Source: Euborellia annulipes
Taxonomy: Eukaryota; Arthropoda; Insecta; Dermaptera; Anisolabididae
Reading direction: 5' to 3'
Length of the DNA stretch: 64,000 nucleotides
Assembly: GCA_023213315.1 (NCBI GenBank)
Contig: JAKCPI010005660.1
Span: 124,001 to 188,000 of the forward strand
The translations under genes and the position numbers were made by a program. The notes below the pieces were generated by a model that saw nothing but the letters and a program-made list of their open reading frames with translations, made no database searches and was not told the DNA's origin. Positions 1 through 12,000 of the stretch are shown here, piece after piece. The number at the start of each line of letters is the position of its first letter. Position 1 is the first letter of the stretch.

Positions 1-502
1 AAATAACAGTAATATTTTTATATTTCTGGTGAACAAAGCTTGTCACTTATTTATCGGTCAAATTAGCTTATATTTTGAGGGGATGAGAAAATAATAGTGA
101 TTGCATCTGGTTGAAATCTACAAAAAATATAATTTCCACAAAAAGCGGCATACTGATGTGATTTTTCCCAAAAAGAAAAAAAAACAACAAATCTTCAGAA
201 AAAGTAATTATAAAACTAAATGTCAATTTGACAGAGTCAATTAAAACAAGATAAATTTCTCTGAAATAAAAAAAATCACCATGTCAAAGTGATATGTAAA
301 AATAAAACAATACAAAAAAAAAACATCATAAATAAATAATAAAAAAAAAATTGTAAACGATAGATAAAAAGAATATTGAGGTAAAATGAAAAGAAATATA
401 AGAAAAACCATACTAATTTCTTATATAAAAATAATTGATGAACAATGTTATGAAAATGATTAAAATCAAAACAAACTGAAATTATGTTTTAAAAATGCAT
501 AC

Positions 503-653
503 CTTCTTGTGTATTTTCAATCATATGCTGAAGGTCGACAAAATTGGGGTGAGTAATACCACATAATCTTGCAAATTTGTTTAAAAACGAACAAATCACA
601 GCAAAATTTGGGTCATTTACACAGCTTCCTTCATTGTCAGACGCCATTTGCAT
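503..653 (-). CDS. RSF1: RSF1-like chromatin remodelling factor, first coding exon (partial gene)
   Basis: First exon of a gene that continues beyond the left edge. On the minus strand the frame opens at 653 (or at the second in-frame ATG, 647) and ends at a GAAG|GTATGC donor, leaving phase 1. The peptide contains NDPNFAVICSFLNKFA, which resembles the N-terminus of remodeling and spacing factor 1 (PNFAVVCSFLERYG in human, recalled). RSF1 is the histone-binding partner of the ISWI ATPase SNF2H and acts in nuclear chromatin assembly. Only about 50 residues are visible, so the family call rests on one conserved block; the PHD finger and acidic regions would lie outside. Which of the two ATGs is used cannot be decided. 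Confidence 0.72.
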
Positions 654-1341
654 TCGATTCTACCCGAAAACGAATCACATCCGAAATATTAACATTGATT
701 TAATAAAACACCATCGAAATAAAACATTTTCGGTATTAACTTCATTATATAAAACCAAAAATAATATATAATTTAAGTGATAGGAATTCGGTAGGTAAAA
801 TATAGGTATATGGATGTAATGTTAAAAAAATTAAATTTCTCATATAGAGAACACCATCGTTAAGCACAACGTTCAATAACAATGGATGCGTTCCATTCAG
901 CTCGTCGCCGATTCGAGGGCGGAGACCTTTCGTGTTTTATCATCTTATTTTTATTTGCCATTTATATCTTTTTAAAATTTTCTTATTATTTTCAAATTAA
1001 TACAATCATTTATTTAATTAATTTATTTATTTTTGATAGTTACAAATTAATTTTTTTTTACATGTGAAATGACCTTTCTTTTTAATTGATTTCTGACGAA
1101 ATTTCTAAGCGGGAATTTTTCAAATATCACATTCGTCAAATTAAATGCCGGCTGACTGTTTTTACTTTTTTTAACGGATAGGTCAACAATTTTTTTTTTA
1201 TATATATAATAGAATGTAAAGTTCAAAAATTTTTAAAATTAATGGTATAGTAAAATAGTAATATCGTTATATACTAACACATCCACTGACTTCATTGATT
1301 TATAGTAAAATATTTCTTAATCTTTTTAATTAAATATATAT
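654..1341. promoter_or_regulatory. Upstream region of the RSF1-like gene, possibly bidirectional
   Basis: This region lies 5' of the RSF1-like start. On the plus strand a GC-richer start at 882 encodes MDAFHSARRRFEGGDLSC before becoming AT-rich and low complexity. It could be the first exon of a divergent gene, but I see no convincing donor and no partner exon downstream. The rest is AT-rich with no recognisable gene. Confidence 0.3.
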
Positions 1342-1595
1342 CAGTAGCGTAACTAAGTGGGGGCGAAGGGGCGCTCGCCCCCTCCACCCCAGGCGCTTAA
1401 AGCGCGTTTGGCGCCCCTCGATATTGACATAGGCGCCCTAGGGCATCTAAAATATAGCCCAGGGATGGTGATTTTATCATATTCTTTCCATAGATTGACT
1501 ATGTAAATTGATAGCTTTCTTTAAAATTATATTACAACTTTAAAAAAACGGGGCCCTGGTTGAGCTCCGCCCTCAAAGGCTAGTTACGCCGCTCG
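1342..1595. mobile_element. hAT-like MITE
   Basis: Imperfect terminal inverted repeats (CAGTAGCGTAACTAAG at the left, CTAGTTACGCC near the right end) flank a GC-rich interior of gcgcc/gggg runs. The flanks are both ATATATAT, but in an AT repeat this duplication is weak evidence. It is related in style to the other CAG(T/G)GGCGTA elements of the window. It has no coding capacity. Confidence 0.6.
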
Positions 1596-2974
1596 ATATA
1601 TATACAGCGTATATCGTGACAGGGCCATACCTAGTAAATAGGTGTAAAAGTCCTTTCCCCTCCCCCAAGCCTTATAGAGCAAATTTTGAGAAAATCGACC
1701 CCACCCGAGATTTGAGAAAAAAATTTTTTTTTTTGGCAATTAAATTTTAGTTATAATAAAAAATTTTAAAAATGAATGCTTACAAATTTGATTTTGTATA
1801 TATATTCTGGTAAACAAGTACAAAATGCACCTTTAAATTACCGAAAGTAAGAAAAAATTGTATTAATCATTTTTAAAAAATGGTAGGCATAGAGATCCCA
1901 CGTCTATAAAGTTGTGGAATGAATAGTTAGTTGTTTTTTAAGGTGTACTAAAAAAGATCAAAAAATGGAGGAAATCAAAAATTAAAATTTTTCAAACCGT
2001 TCGATTTGGAGTGGAATGCCCCATATATATATTTATTTCTCTACTGGTCCCCCTGTTGTTATATTTTTCACACATTAATATTTTTATCTATTTTTCTTCT
2101 TCATTGGCTTAATTATTCTGCTACAACAAATAACTTATTTACATTTCACACATATACTTATGTCGAAATGCATAGAAAAATAATAATAAAACATTTTTTT
2201 AACTGTGGTAATTATAAAATATTCAATTTTATTTAAACAAATTTTTACAAATATTTCAATAAATCGTGGAATTAATTTGAAAGCAAAATGAAAAATTTTC
2301 ATTAAGAGTGGTCTTCTCAATTATATAATGAAAAGGTATCTGAATAAAGGAATTTAAATATTTTTTAGTTTTATTTATTCGTATTTTATATATATATATA
2401 TATATTACAGAAGTAGTACAATCTTTTGTACTACTTTGAAAGTCTTGCATTAGCTTATCTAAATGATTTAAGAAATTTATTTTCATTAGAAATCTTTTCA
2501 TCTTTTAGCAAAATATAGTATAAAACTGGATGAAAGAAAAAAATATTCATATATATATATATAGATTTTTTTAATATGAGCAAATTTTTTATGAGATCTT
2601 TATATATAGAATTTAGTTAAATCTTATATTAATATAAATAGAGAGAAACTCCTCTGAAATTTTTAATACTTAATCGAAAATATATTTTAAATTAGTATAA
2701 ACGTATCAAAGATAAATATTTTTCAAATAGTTTGAATAGTTATCATTCCAACTATTATTAAATATATATTATTAACACTATTTTTTATTTACATTTACAA
2801 TAAAAAAAAAAACTAAATAAAATAATATGTTAAAGTATAGTTTTAGTATATACCTCGAAATATTAAATTTACTATAAAAATAAATATATATATATATTTT
2901 TTTTTAAATAGAATTTAAAAAAGGAGATCTCACATTCTACAAACATTTTCTTGAAAAAAATTACTTAAGTTTGA
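1596..2974. other. AT-rich intergenic stretch between RSF1-like and MTTP
   Basis: No convincing gene. A minus-strand segment near 2410-2510 encodes a short helical-looking peptide between AG and GT dinucleotides, but it has no similarity I recognise and no partner exon. (AT)n runs occur at about 2392-2404, 2553-2562 and 2887-2896. Confidence 0.5.
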
Positions 2975-2980
2975 TTTATT
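2975..2980 (-). terminator. Candidate MTTP polyadenylation signal
   Basis: AATAAA on the minus strand, about 75 nt beyond the MTTP stop codon. Spacing fits a 3' end signal, but AATAAA is common by chance in DNA this AT-rich. Confidence 0.45.
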
Positions 2981-3054
2981 AAAAAAAAAAATTATCTTTT
3001 TTTTGGTATTTTAAAAGATAATTGACAATTTAACAATGCACTTTCTTACTTTGG

Positions 3055-6000
3055 TTAATTATTAAAAATAAGATTACACATTTCATTATTTTTTCTATTT
3101 AAGGCATATGTGTGTCCAGGATTATTCAATACTTTATATTTAGATTTTCTCAATCGATGTTTACTTCCAGGAATTCTTTCTACTTTATATATATTATGTC
3201 TATAGAAGAAAAAAAATTAATTAAGTAAACAAATATTTTACTTGGTTAATTAATTTAAGGGTCGTTCACATATTACGTAACACGTTAGGGAAGGGGAGAG
3301 GTCTGGACAAAAAGTAAATAATTGTGACATGGGGGAACCGGGGGTTTCTCTAAGTGTGACATAACAATTCAATGTTGAATTTATAAAATTAAAAAAAAAA
3401 TGTTCAAATGATTATCACAACAGGGAAAAATGGAGTGATTATTTGAGTAAGGCGTTACGTAATATGTGGACGACCCATTAATAATATTTATTAACTTACT
3501 TGAAAAATGATTGTGGTTGTTTTAATTGTAAGCAAAGGGCAACATTACCCGAAAAATTAATATTACTGACTAGATTAAGTTTGACTTCAGATGCAATATT
3601 AAATTCTATATGGCTTTTTACGAATGTGGTATCAATCCGCATTGCTCCTTGTAAAAAGAGACCAGCACTAAAAATATAAAAAAAATATTATTATGTACAT
3701 AAGCAGCTTAAGCAATTTTTTGGGATTAGCCCTATATAATTATAGTAAAGTTAAAGTACTTACTTTTTTTCTACTAAAGACTCAGCATTTCTATTCCAAA
3801 TACTTAATTGTATTTGACCGGAAAGATCAAAACTAATTGAAGTAATTAAACTAACTTCAATTACGATTCCTGGTTGTAGATAGATATATTGTATATCATC
3901 TTGTAGTAATGAAATTGTCTGTTAAGAAAAAAAAATGTTTATTGGCAACTATTATTAATTAAAATAAATTATAATTGAATTGCTGATAGTTTTGTTCCTG
4001 ATAATCGCCGAATGAGCTTTTTTAATTTTTCAGAGAATTTAGCTATTTCACTGTTATGGTCTAAGTCTGTCAAAGATTTAAAAAAAAAAATTAATGCTGA
4101 ATGTTTAGGAGTCTAAGACACACCAAAAAAAAAAAAAACTCTCTGAATAATTATTTTCATCTGAAACATTCTGCGGCCATCAGAAATAAAAGTTCAGTAA
4201 TGAATAAACCTAAATAAATTAAGAAAAAACCTGACAATTATGAGTTGGAAATCTATATTTGTAATATAAAAATGTTTATATTAACTACAATAGTATATAC
4301 TATTTTAAATATACTCTTTGTTTAAATTAACAATGTATATATACATGAATAATTCTAACAGATAGAAATAAAGGTATTACACAAAATTAAGAAATAAATT
4401 ATTTTAGAGTCATCTTCAAATAATGAAGTAAAAAATCGATAAAGCCCTTTATAAATCCTTCTGGTGATGAGTATTCTAGTAACAGCCAGGGAACTGATCG
4501 ATAGGAAATACATAAACAGAACATTATTTATTTTTATTGATAGCAGAGCTGTTAACGAAGTAGTAGAAAGAGGAAAATTCTCCTCCAAACTAACACTTGA
4601 CGGTTACAAGGCATAGACGATCTGGCCAATATTGGTAACAAAAGTGTCAGCCTGTTCTTGCTCAAGGGGCACGAGAGTAATAAGGGCAATGAAATGGCTG
4701 ATTTGCCCGCTAGGATGGGGAGATCCTGAGCCATCTATTTCCCTGAGCAATTATTAGAATTATGATTAACAAATTAGTCATAAAAGAACAAACAGAGCAT
4801 TTGGGATGCAGTGAGGCTAAGGAGTTCGTACTCCGGCCTGAAACAAGAACCGCGCGCTTCTATCTGTAGCAAACTAGAGAGAAACTATCAACCTATATAA
4901 GACTAATTACCGGTCACTGTAGCTAAACAGACACGTAAAAATATTAGGTATAAAAGAGAGCTCCTTGGGTAGAGATTGCGAATCAGACGATAAAAAAAAC
5001 GCACATTCTTTGTAGTTGATCGGCGGATACATATATATATATATATGCGAAGTATAAGTTTGGAATCTCGGGTTGAGTCGCTAGATGTGTTGTTGAGATT
5101 AGGCTGACTCCCTTCTTGAGGTAAAAAAAATATATAACCCTTGGGCCAAAAAATATATATATATATATATAGTATAAAAGTTATGTTATATTTCAATATA
5201 AGAGTCAAGATTTTTAAAAGAATACCTGGAAGGCAGGTGTGCGATCAGAGCCAGTTCCTGCCCAAACATGACCCATTAGTTCAGATTGACTGTTGAAAAA
5301 AACAAATGGTCGAATTTGGACTCCGAGGGCCGTTAATTCCATACCAGCTGTCGCTGGATCATTCGCTTCTTCAGAATCTTCTCCTTGTTCATCATCTGAA
5401 GAGATAAATGAACTCAGCCCGCCAGAAAATAATCCTAACTATAAATAAAAAAATATTATCCATTTTATTATAAAAACAAAGTGTATAAAAGTATTATTTG
5501 TCGCGGGACTGTTGGATGGTGGATAAATTAGAATAAAATATATGATTTTTCTTTATTTTTAAATATGTTATTGGCCAACATCAATTTTGAATCCTATCGT
5601 CATCAAGGCCAAAAGAAAAAACCGTTCAACATTGCCTTTGAAGAAGAAGTTAAATTAATATAATTAATCATCTCGTTCTAAAAATTCCTAATTAAAATTT
5701 TTTATACAAACTTTTAATTAAGAATCAAAAACTTTAGACACTAATTAACTTGGTTAGGTGAACTTAAGGTGCTTCAGGAGGGCACATTAAATCTTTAGTC
5801 CGAAACAACTTAGGCATTTGAAAGTATTATTTTTCTTTGAAATAAAAAGAAGACTGGTAGAAAGGAAAAAGAAGAAATAACAGCTTTAATGAGCTCGGGT
5901 AGGTCGTAGTTGCTATCCATGTAAATATTTAATATTAATTACCGTAAATAAACTAAGAGCTTCATCGTGTTTCTCTAGAATTATGTCGACTGTTCCTCTT

Positions 6001-9000
6001 TTGAGTAAACCATTTGAAATCTCTTGTATGGTTGTCATGGATCCGTTTCCACTTGGGTTAGAAATAATATTTCGACTAAAAGCCGTAGAGAGACCTTTCA
6101 CCCCTAAGATGTGATAATTATAAATTTTACTATTAGATTTGAGTATTTTTATAATAATATTTTTCACATTTTCATCTTTTTCTGAGATTTCACTTAAACT
6201 CTGCATTAAATATCGTTTGATTTCATAGGGAATATCTCTATATAATAAAGAATGGATCAAATTCTTCAGTCTTTCTTCAGTAGGTGCAACTTTGAAAAGA
6301 ATATCTATAGCGAGTGTTCGGGAGCTCGAATCATATCTTCGATCAATTTGGAAATAAATTCTCTCAAGGGATTTGAGTTTTTGTTCGTCCCAATAAGAAG
6401 ACGGAAACGAATTAAGAGCTTTCATAGCTGCCACACTAGGATGTTTGTTTCCTTTTAAGGCATATTTGAGTAAAACAGGCATCGTTGATTGTAATTTTAA
6501 ATTCTTTAATGCCCGGAAATATTTAAGCTGACAAGGATCGTCTTTACATTCTTCTAAACCTTGAATTAAGGTGTTCTTTACATGTTCGACGATCTGAAAA
6601 ATTAATTAAAGATTAGATTAATGAAGGAAGGACTCAAGCATTGTATATTATCAAGGCATTTATTTAAATGCATATTCTATATCAAAACTAATCTCTTGAA
6701 TGTGTATGTATCTAATAGAGTGAAATCAAATGAGACAAAAATATTTAAGACTTTTTATGCACTATAATTATATCAAGAGCTCAAAAATAATAAAATATTC
6801 TTTTTGTAATTAAAATTTTTTCTATATAATATTATACAAACCTCATGTTCATTATTTCCAGGTAAAACCATGAATTTTCTAGTCATTCCAGCTATAGTTA
6901 AGATAATTGTTTCTTTCAATTTTTCATTCAGATCTTGATCAATTAATTTTATAATATCTGAAAATAAATTTATTTATAAAAATCATCTATTGTATATAAT
7001 AATAATGTTATCATAAAAGAAAGAAGAACTTAATAAAGAATATTTACTTTTAATCACTCTAAGTTTCGGTTGAGATCCAAGTGATAAGCTCCAAAAGTAT
7101 CGTTCACTTTTTTCAAAATCATCATCTGAATAAAGATTGAGATAACTTATGGCGGCATCGTGAGCTTCCCATGTTTGTGCAGCCCCAGCCAGATCCAATA
7201 ATTGGAAACTAAAATAAAAAAAGTTGAATGCATAAATCTTTAAAATAGAAATGAAGATCTTAGTATTTCTTGTATTTTTTTTTAACTAATGAACTAAAGA
7301 CTCACAGCTTCATAGCAACTTACATAATATCTTTGTTTTTCGAATTTTTGAAAATTTTAAGTAATTCTTCTTTTTTTGCATCCCTTGCAAGATGTATTAA
7401 TTTATTAAAGCTAGCTGCCGAACGGCTAGAACCAAAGTGTTTGGTTTTTAAATATTCAAAATTATTTTTTATTGCTTTAGAGAGCTGAAATATAAGAGAG
7501 AAATATAAATAATATTAATAGAAAGAATTTAATATATTTTGAATCGAAATTAACATGCAAATCCCCATAGGGATTTAATATTGGCTCTATGGAAGGAAGC
7601 GCCGGAAATTAATATGAAAAATCTGATATACTATATCATTAAAGTGTGCTTTAAACAATTTTCAGGACAAAAATGAGAATATACATTTTAAAGAGGATCT
7701 AAAAAATAATTGATTTATGAATTTTAATCAAAATCGTTTGAGCCTATTTTGAAAAATTCAAAAAAAACTGAAAAAGTACTTCAGCAAAGTAGTAGTACTT
7801 TTTGGCAATTTTGTTCAAAAGCTTATATTGACTGACCGGGAGAGTATTTAACTTAAATATAAAATTTCAATCCAGTAGCTCAATTCCTTCATCGTTACAC
7901 ACAGACAAGACAGACCAATTTGCGGGACCCACTTTTTTGGACTCAGGGGACCTCAAAACGTGCATATCCAGCAAAATTTGGAAATCGAATTTTTGACATG
8001 ACGCAATACTTTCTCTCTATATATTACATATATAGGTAAGAGAAAGTAATATATACATTTTAATTGTAAAATATTGATGTTGTATGCTTTACAAATTTTT
8101 AAATAATTTATTTTGATTATGTTTCTGGAGAAGAGGGTATCTCTTTTTGTCTCCCTTGTAAATAAGATGTTTTAGTCTATTAGAGCTTAATCATTATATT
8201 CGGCCGCGGGACCTAAAAAAGGTGTCGCCGGCTATATCCATATGCCACTAATAATGCTCAGGCCAAATATAAATGCCAGTTTCGGAATTATTTTTAATGG
8301 ACTCGAGGACACTGATATTATTTTTTTTAAAAATAAATTAAATTGTATATATCTAAATTTTTATAAAGTTATATATATAAAGGTCCACCACAAATTTTCC
8401 GGCAATCACAAATCTTTGATGGAATAAACTTTTGTCGGTTATGAAATTAATACTACAAAAGTTTTCACTTATAATTATATAGCAGTTCGAGTTATTGCTC
8501 ATACTTTATAAAAGAAATGGAAATTAGTATCAAAAATATATATATATATTTTTACTTGCATATCAGTCGTTTTCAAAAATATATGAAATACTCAATATTA
8601 AATTCGAAATAGTGCTACACAATTTATCTAATTTCTAAAAATTTTAAATTAAACATATATATAAAATACAGACACATTTTCGAAAAGACTATAAATTTCA
8701 ATTTACCTCATGTAAATTAATCCGGATTAAGGAGGTGCCGAACCATTAGATGCCGAAAAAAAGTGGTGAACCTGTATCATTCAAAATTTTAATTACTTAT
8801 TTAATACTATTTGGAAAATATTAATTGGAAAAATTTTTAAATTGAATATTATTTAACAAATTACTACTAGACAAGACACAAAGCACTATAGCAAAATACA
8901 ATCAACTAAACAAAGAAGAATATGTACATATAATAAAATAGAAATTAATTACAAAGATAGGATGTAAAAAAATTAACAAAAAAAAAAAAAAGGATAAGTT

Positions 9001-12000
9001 GGGTACTATTAGTAGAAGTAATATCGGTGTGAATAAAGAAAGTGTTAGTGCTCGTTTTCTATGATAAATGTCTTTCTGATTCCTTTCTTTTACCTTTCTC
9101 TTTATTAACCTAAAAAATAGCGCGGAAAGTCAATTTGGACCAAATATCTCTAAAAATAACGAAGATTTTGAAGAAAAAATAAGATGAATTTAACCTTTAA
9201 AAAAGATGTTTTAACTTACTTTTTCTTGATTCATTCTATTTGTCAGCTAAATAAATAGCATTTTGGTTGTGATTACTAGAATATTAAATAAAATATAGTA
9301 GAAATATTCTTAAAAAATGTTTATTACCCAAGAATATTGAAGCTCACATTATGTTAGTAAAAAAAAACACAAAGAAATTGACAAAGAATATTAAAAAAAA
9401 AAAAAAGAATGCAAAAAAATGCACGAAAACCAATCTGAAATAAATCAATATCAGCTAATTGAAAGTGTTTTAAAAGTTCCTTTCCTCTTTTTTTTATCTA
9501 AAACAGAAACGACCATCATTATCCGATGGTCTCGAGCAGCCTCCGGCGGCTCGCTTAACCCAGGGATTCCTGCAAGTTTTTTAAAATATTCTTGTTGAAC
9601 ATTTTTGAATCTAAAACAGAACCGACCATCATTAACCGAAGGTCTAAGACCTTATAATGGATATTCATTAGGGAAGAGATTTGTGTTTATTAACAAGAAG
9701 CTTCAATATCGTTGTTGGCAGATAAATAAACAAATTTTTTAAGAGTTTTTCTACATAATTTATTTAATATTCTAGTAATTACAACTTTTTAGAGATATTT
9801 GGGTAAAATTGGCTTTCCGCGCTCTTTTTTAGATTAATAAAGAGAAAGGTAAAAGAAAGAAATCCGAAACGGTCATTTATCATAGAAAACGAGATACTAA
9901 TATATTCTTTATATAAGCCGAAGAATATATATATATATATATAGTAAATAAATTTAAAAGAATTTATTTTGGAAATGGAAGATAAGAAATTATTTTCCAT
10001 AGTAATTCTCTATAATTATATATTAGCAAGTTTTTGTAATATATAATTATTTTTGTGAAATACAAAATGAATTTGTTTTCTTAATAATTTTTCTCTTACT
10101 AACCGTAGGACAGTCTCCTTTACAACTTTTCTTTTCTTGGTTGAGAACCAAAATATCTTTATTGAGCTTTACAGATGAGGCACTTTCTATCTGTTTAAGA
10201 ACTTCTTCTAAATTGGATTCCGAAAATATTTCTGAGCTTGAGTGAGATTCTGCAAAAAATATATTATATCTAAAATATTTTTTTATTCTATTTTCAAATT
10301 TTTAAGGTTCTCAATAAGTAATGAAAAAATAAAGGTCTAAACATACGAACCTAACTTTTATTTAACAAGACTGTGAGACTGTGAATACTAATATCTTATT
10401 CAAATATATAGATCTCGAAAAATATTTAACTAGAACCTAATTTTGTTCGTCAGAAAGTTTTCTAGTATTTCTCCTCTTGTACTGTGAGTGCCAAAGTTAA
10501 GTTCCACCTATTGCTTTGTTACATGTGATTATTTCATTGTTTTTTTTTGTTTTTTTTTATTAATATGAAACATTTTTAATGTAAATTTTCATGGTCTAAA
10601 CCTTGAAAGTTTTACAATAAAGAATTTCATAATTTCTATATATAGATAAAAACAATAAAATAATCACATGTAGAAAAAACATGAACTTTGGCTGTTAAGG
10701 CACTTGAGGAGGCAAGCTGTTCGCATGTTTTTGCCGATAAGATGGCGTTAGGGATCTTAAAAATTTAGCCAAAAAGCCCAAATATTACGAAAATTTGGCA
10801 ACAAATGGCAGGGCTATATTTATTATCATGTATTAATTAAAAAAAAAAAGCATTCAATTATGTAAAATGCTCACGAATTTAAATCATTAAAAAAAAACAC
10901 ATCAAATAATACTTTAAAATGCCTCTGTAGTTTCAGATTAAAAATTCACTGTGCCCTCCTGAAGCCCCTTAAGACTTAAATTCATCAACCATCTTAAAAA
11001 GTACGTATAAGAATAAAAATGCGAGTAAACTTTCTGAAAACTTCAACAAATAAATGATTTTTTTTATTTGCTCCCTTCCTATATTTGCAATTGGGTATTA
11101 GTTAAGTAGATTAAATTTCAGGGTTGGGTTTTTCAGATTGGCAGTTAGGCATTCACGAGTCGCCCTTTGTGCCTGTTACTGGGGGTGAGTGAGTTTATCG
11201 CCTACTTTCTAACCCCAGGGGAAGTCTTTGGCAATGTTGGATAATTTTTACGACAAGCGGAACTCAAAGTTTTGTTGCAGATTCGGAGCTTATCCCGCTT
11301 CCTCAAAAAATGTATTAATTATAAAATTAATAAAACATCTTTCTTGATTTATTTCACCTGAATTTCAAAAAATATAAGTGCTACAAGATAGAATTTTTAG
11401 AATTACAACTCTAATATAAAATAATACTATGTAAGTGAAAAAATTAAAAGCATAAATTATAATAATAATAAAAAAAATTAAAAATTAATAAATATGGATG
11501 CTGGTGTCAATAAACAATACAATAGCTACAAATATTCAACGGACAATTGAAAGATACTGTTAATTCAAATGATCTAATGCATTATCAATTACAATAAAGA
11601 GAAAATAAGTTAATTAAGTAATTAACTTACCAGTTAGAGTAAGTTCTTGAATCGATCGGACGAAACTTCCTGCATCTAGTCGAAAGGCGACTCTCATTTC
11701 ATGCAACTCCTCAGATTTCACGTGACTTAGTGCTGACATATCCTTTGATAAACTGTAAATGCTTTCTTTCTTAGAGTTGACGATAGATGATAAAATCTTA
11801 AAAAAAAAATTAAATAAAAATAATTAAAATCACTAATATAAATATTAGGATGTTTCATTTGAAACGAATATTTTTTTATTTTCGCGGACACACTGAAAAC
11901 ATCGAGAAAAAAATTCCCTCAGAGTTTCAGTCCTTAATTTTAATTTTAAGTACTTCCTCTGGATCGTTGATTTTTTCCTATTTAAATAATATGAAATCAT

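Noticed and set aside
2410..2510. Short minus-strand exon between MTTP and RSF1
   Set aside because: Bounded by AG and GT and helical-looking, but splice signals are weak and it has no partner exon or known similarity.
4552..4734. Minus-strand open frames in 4355-4734
   Set aside because: The plus strand here encodes an RNase H remnant of a LINE; the minus frames are its shadow.
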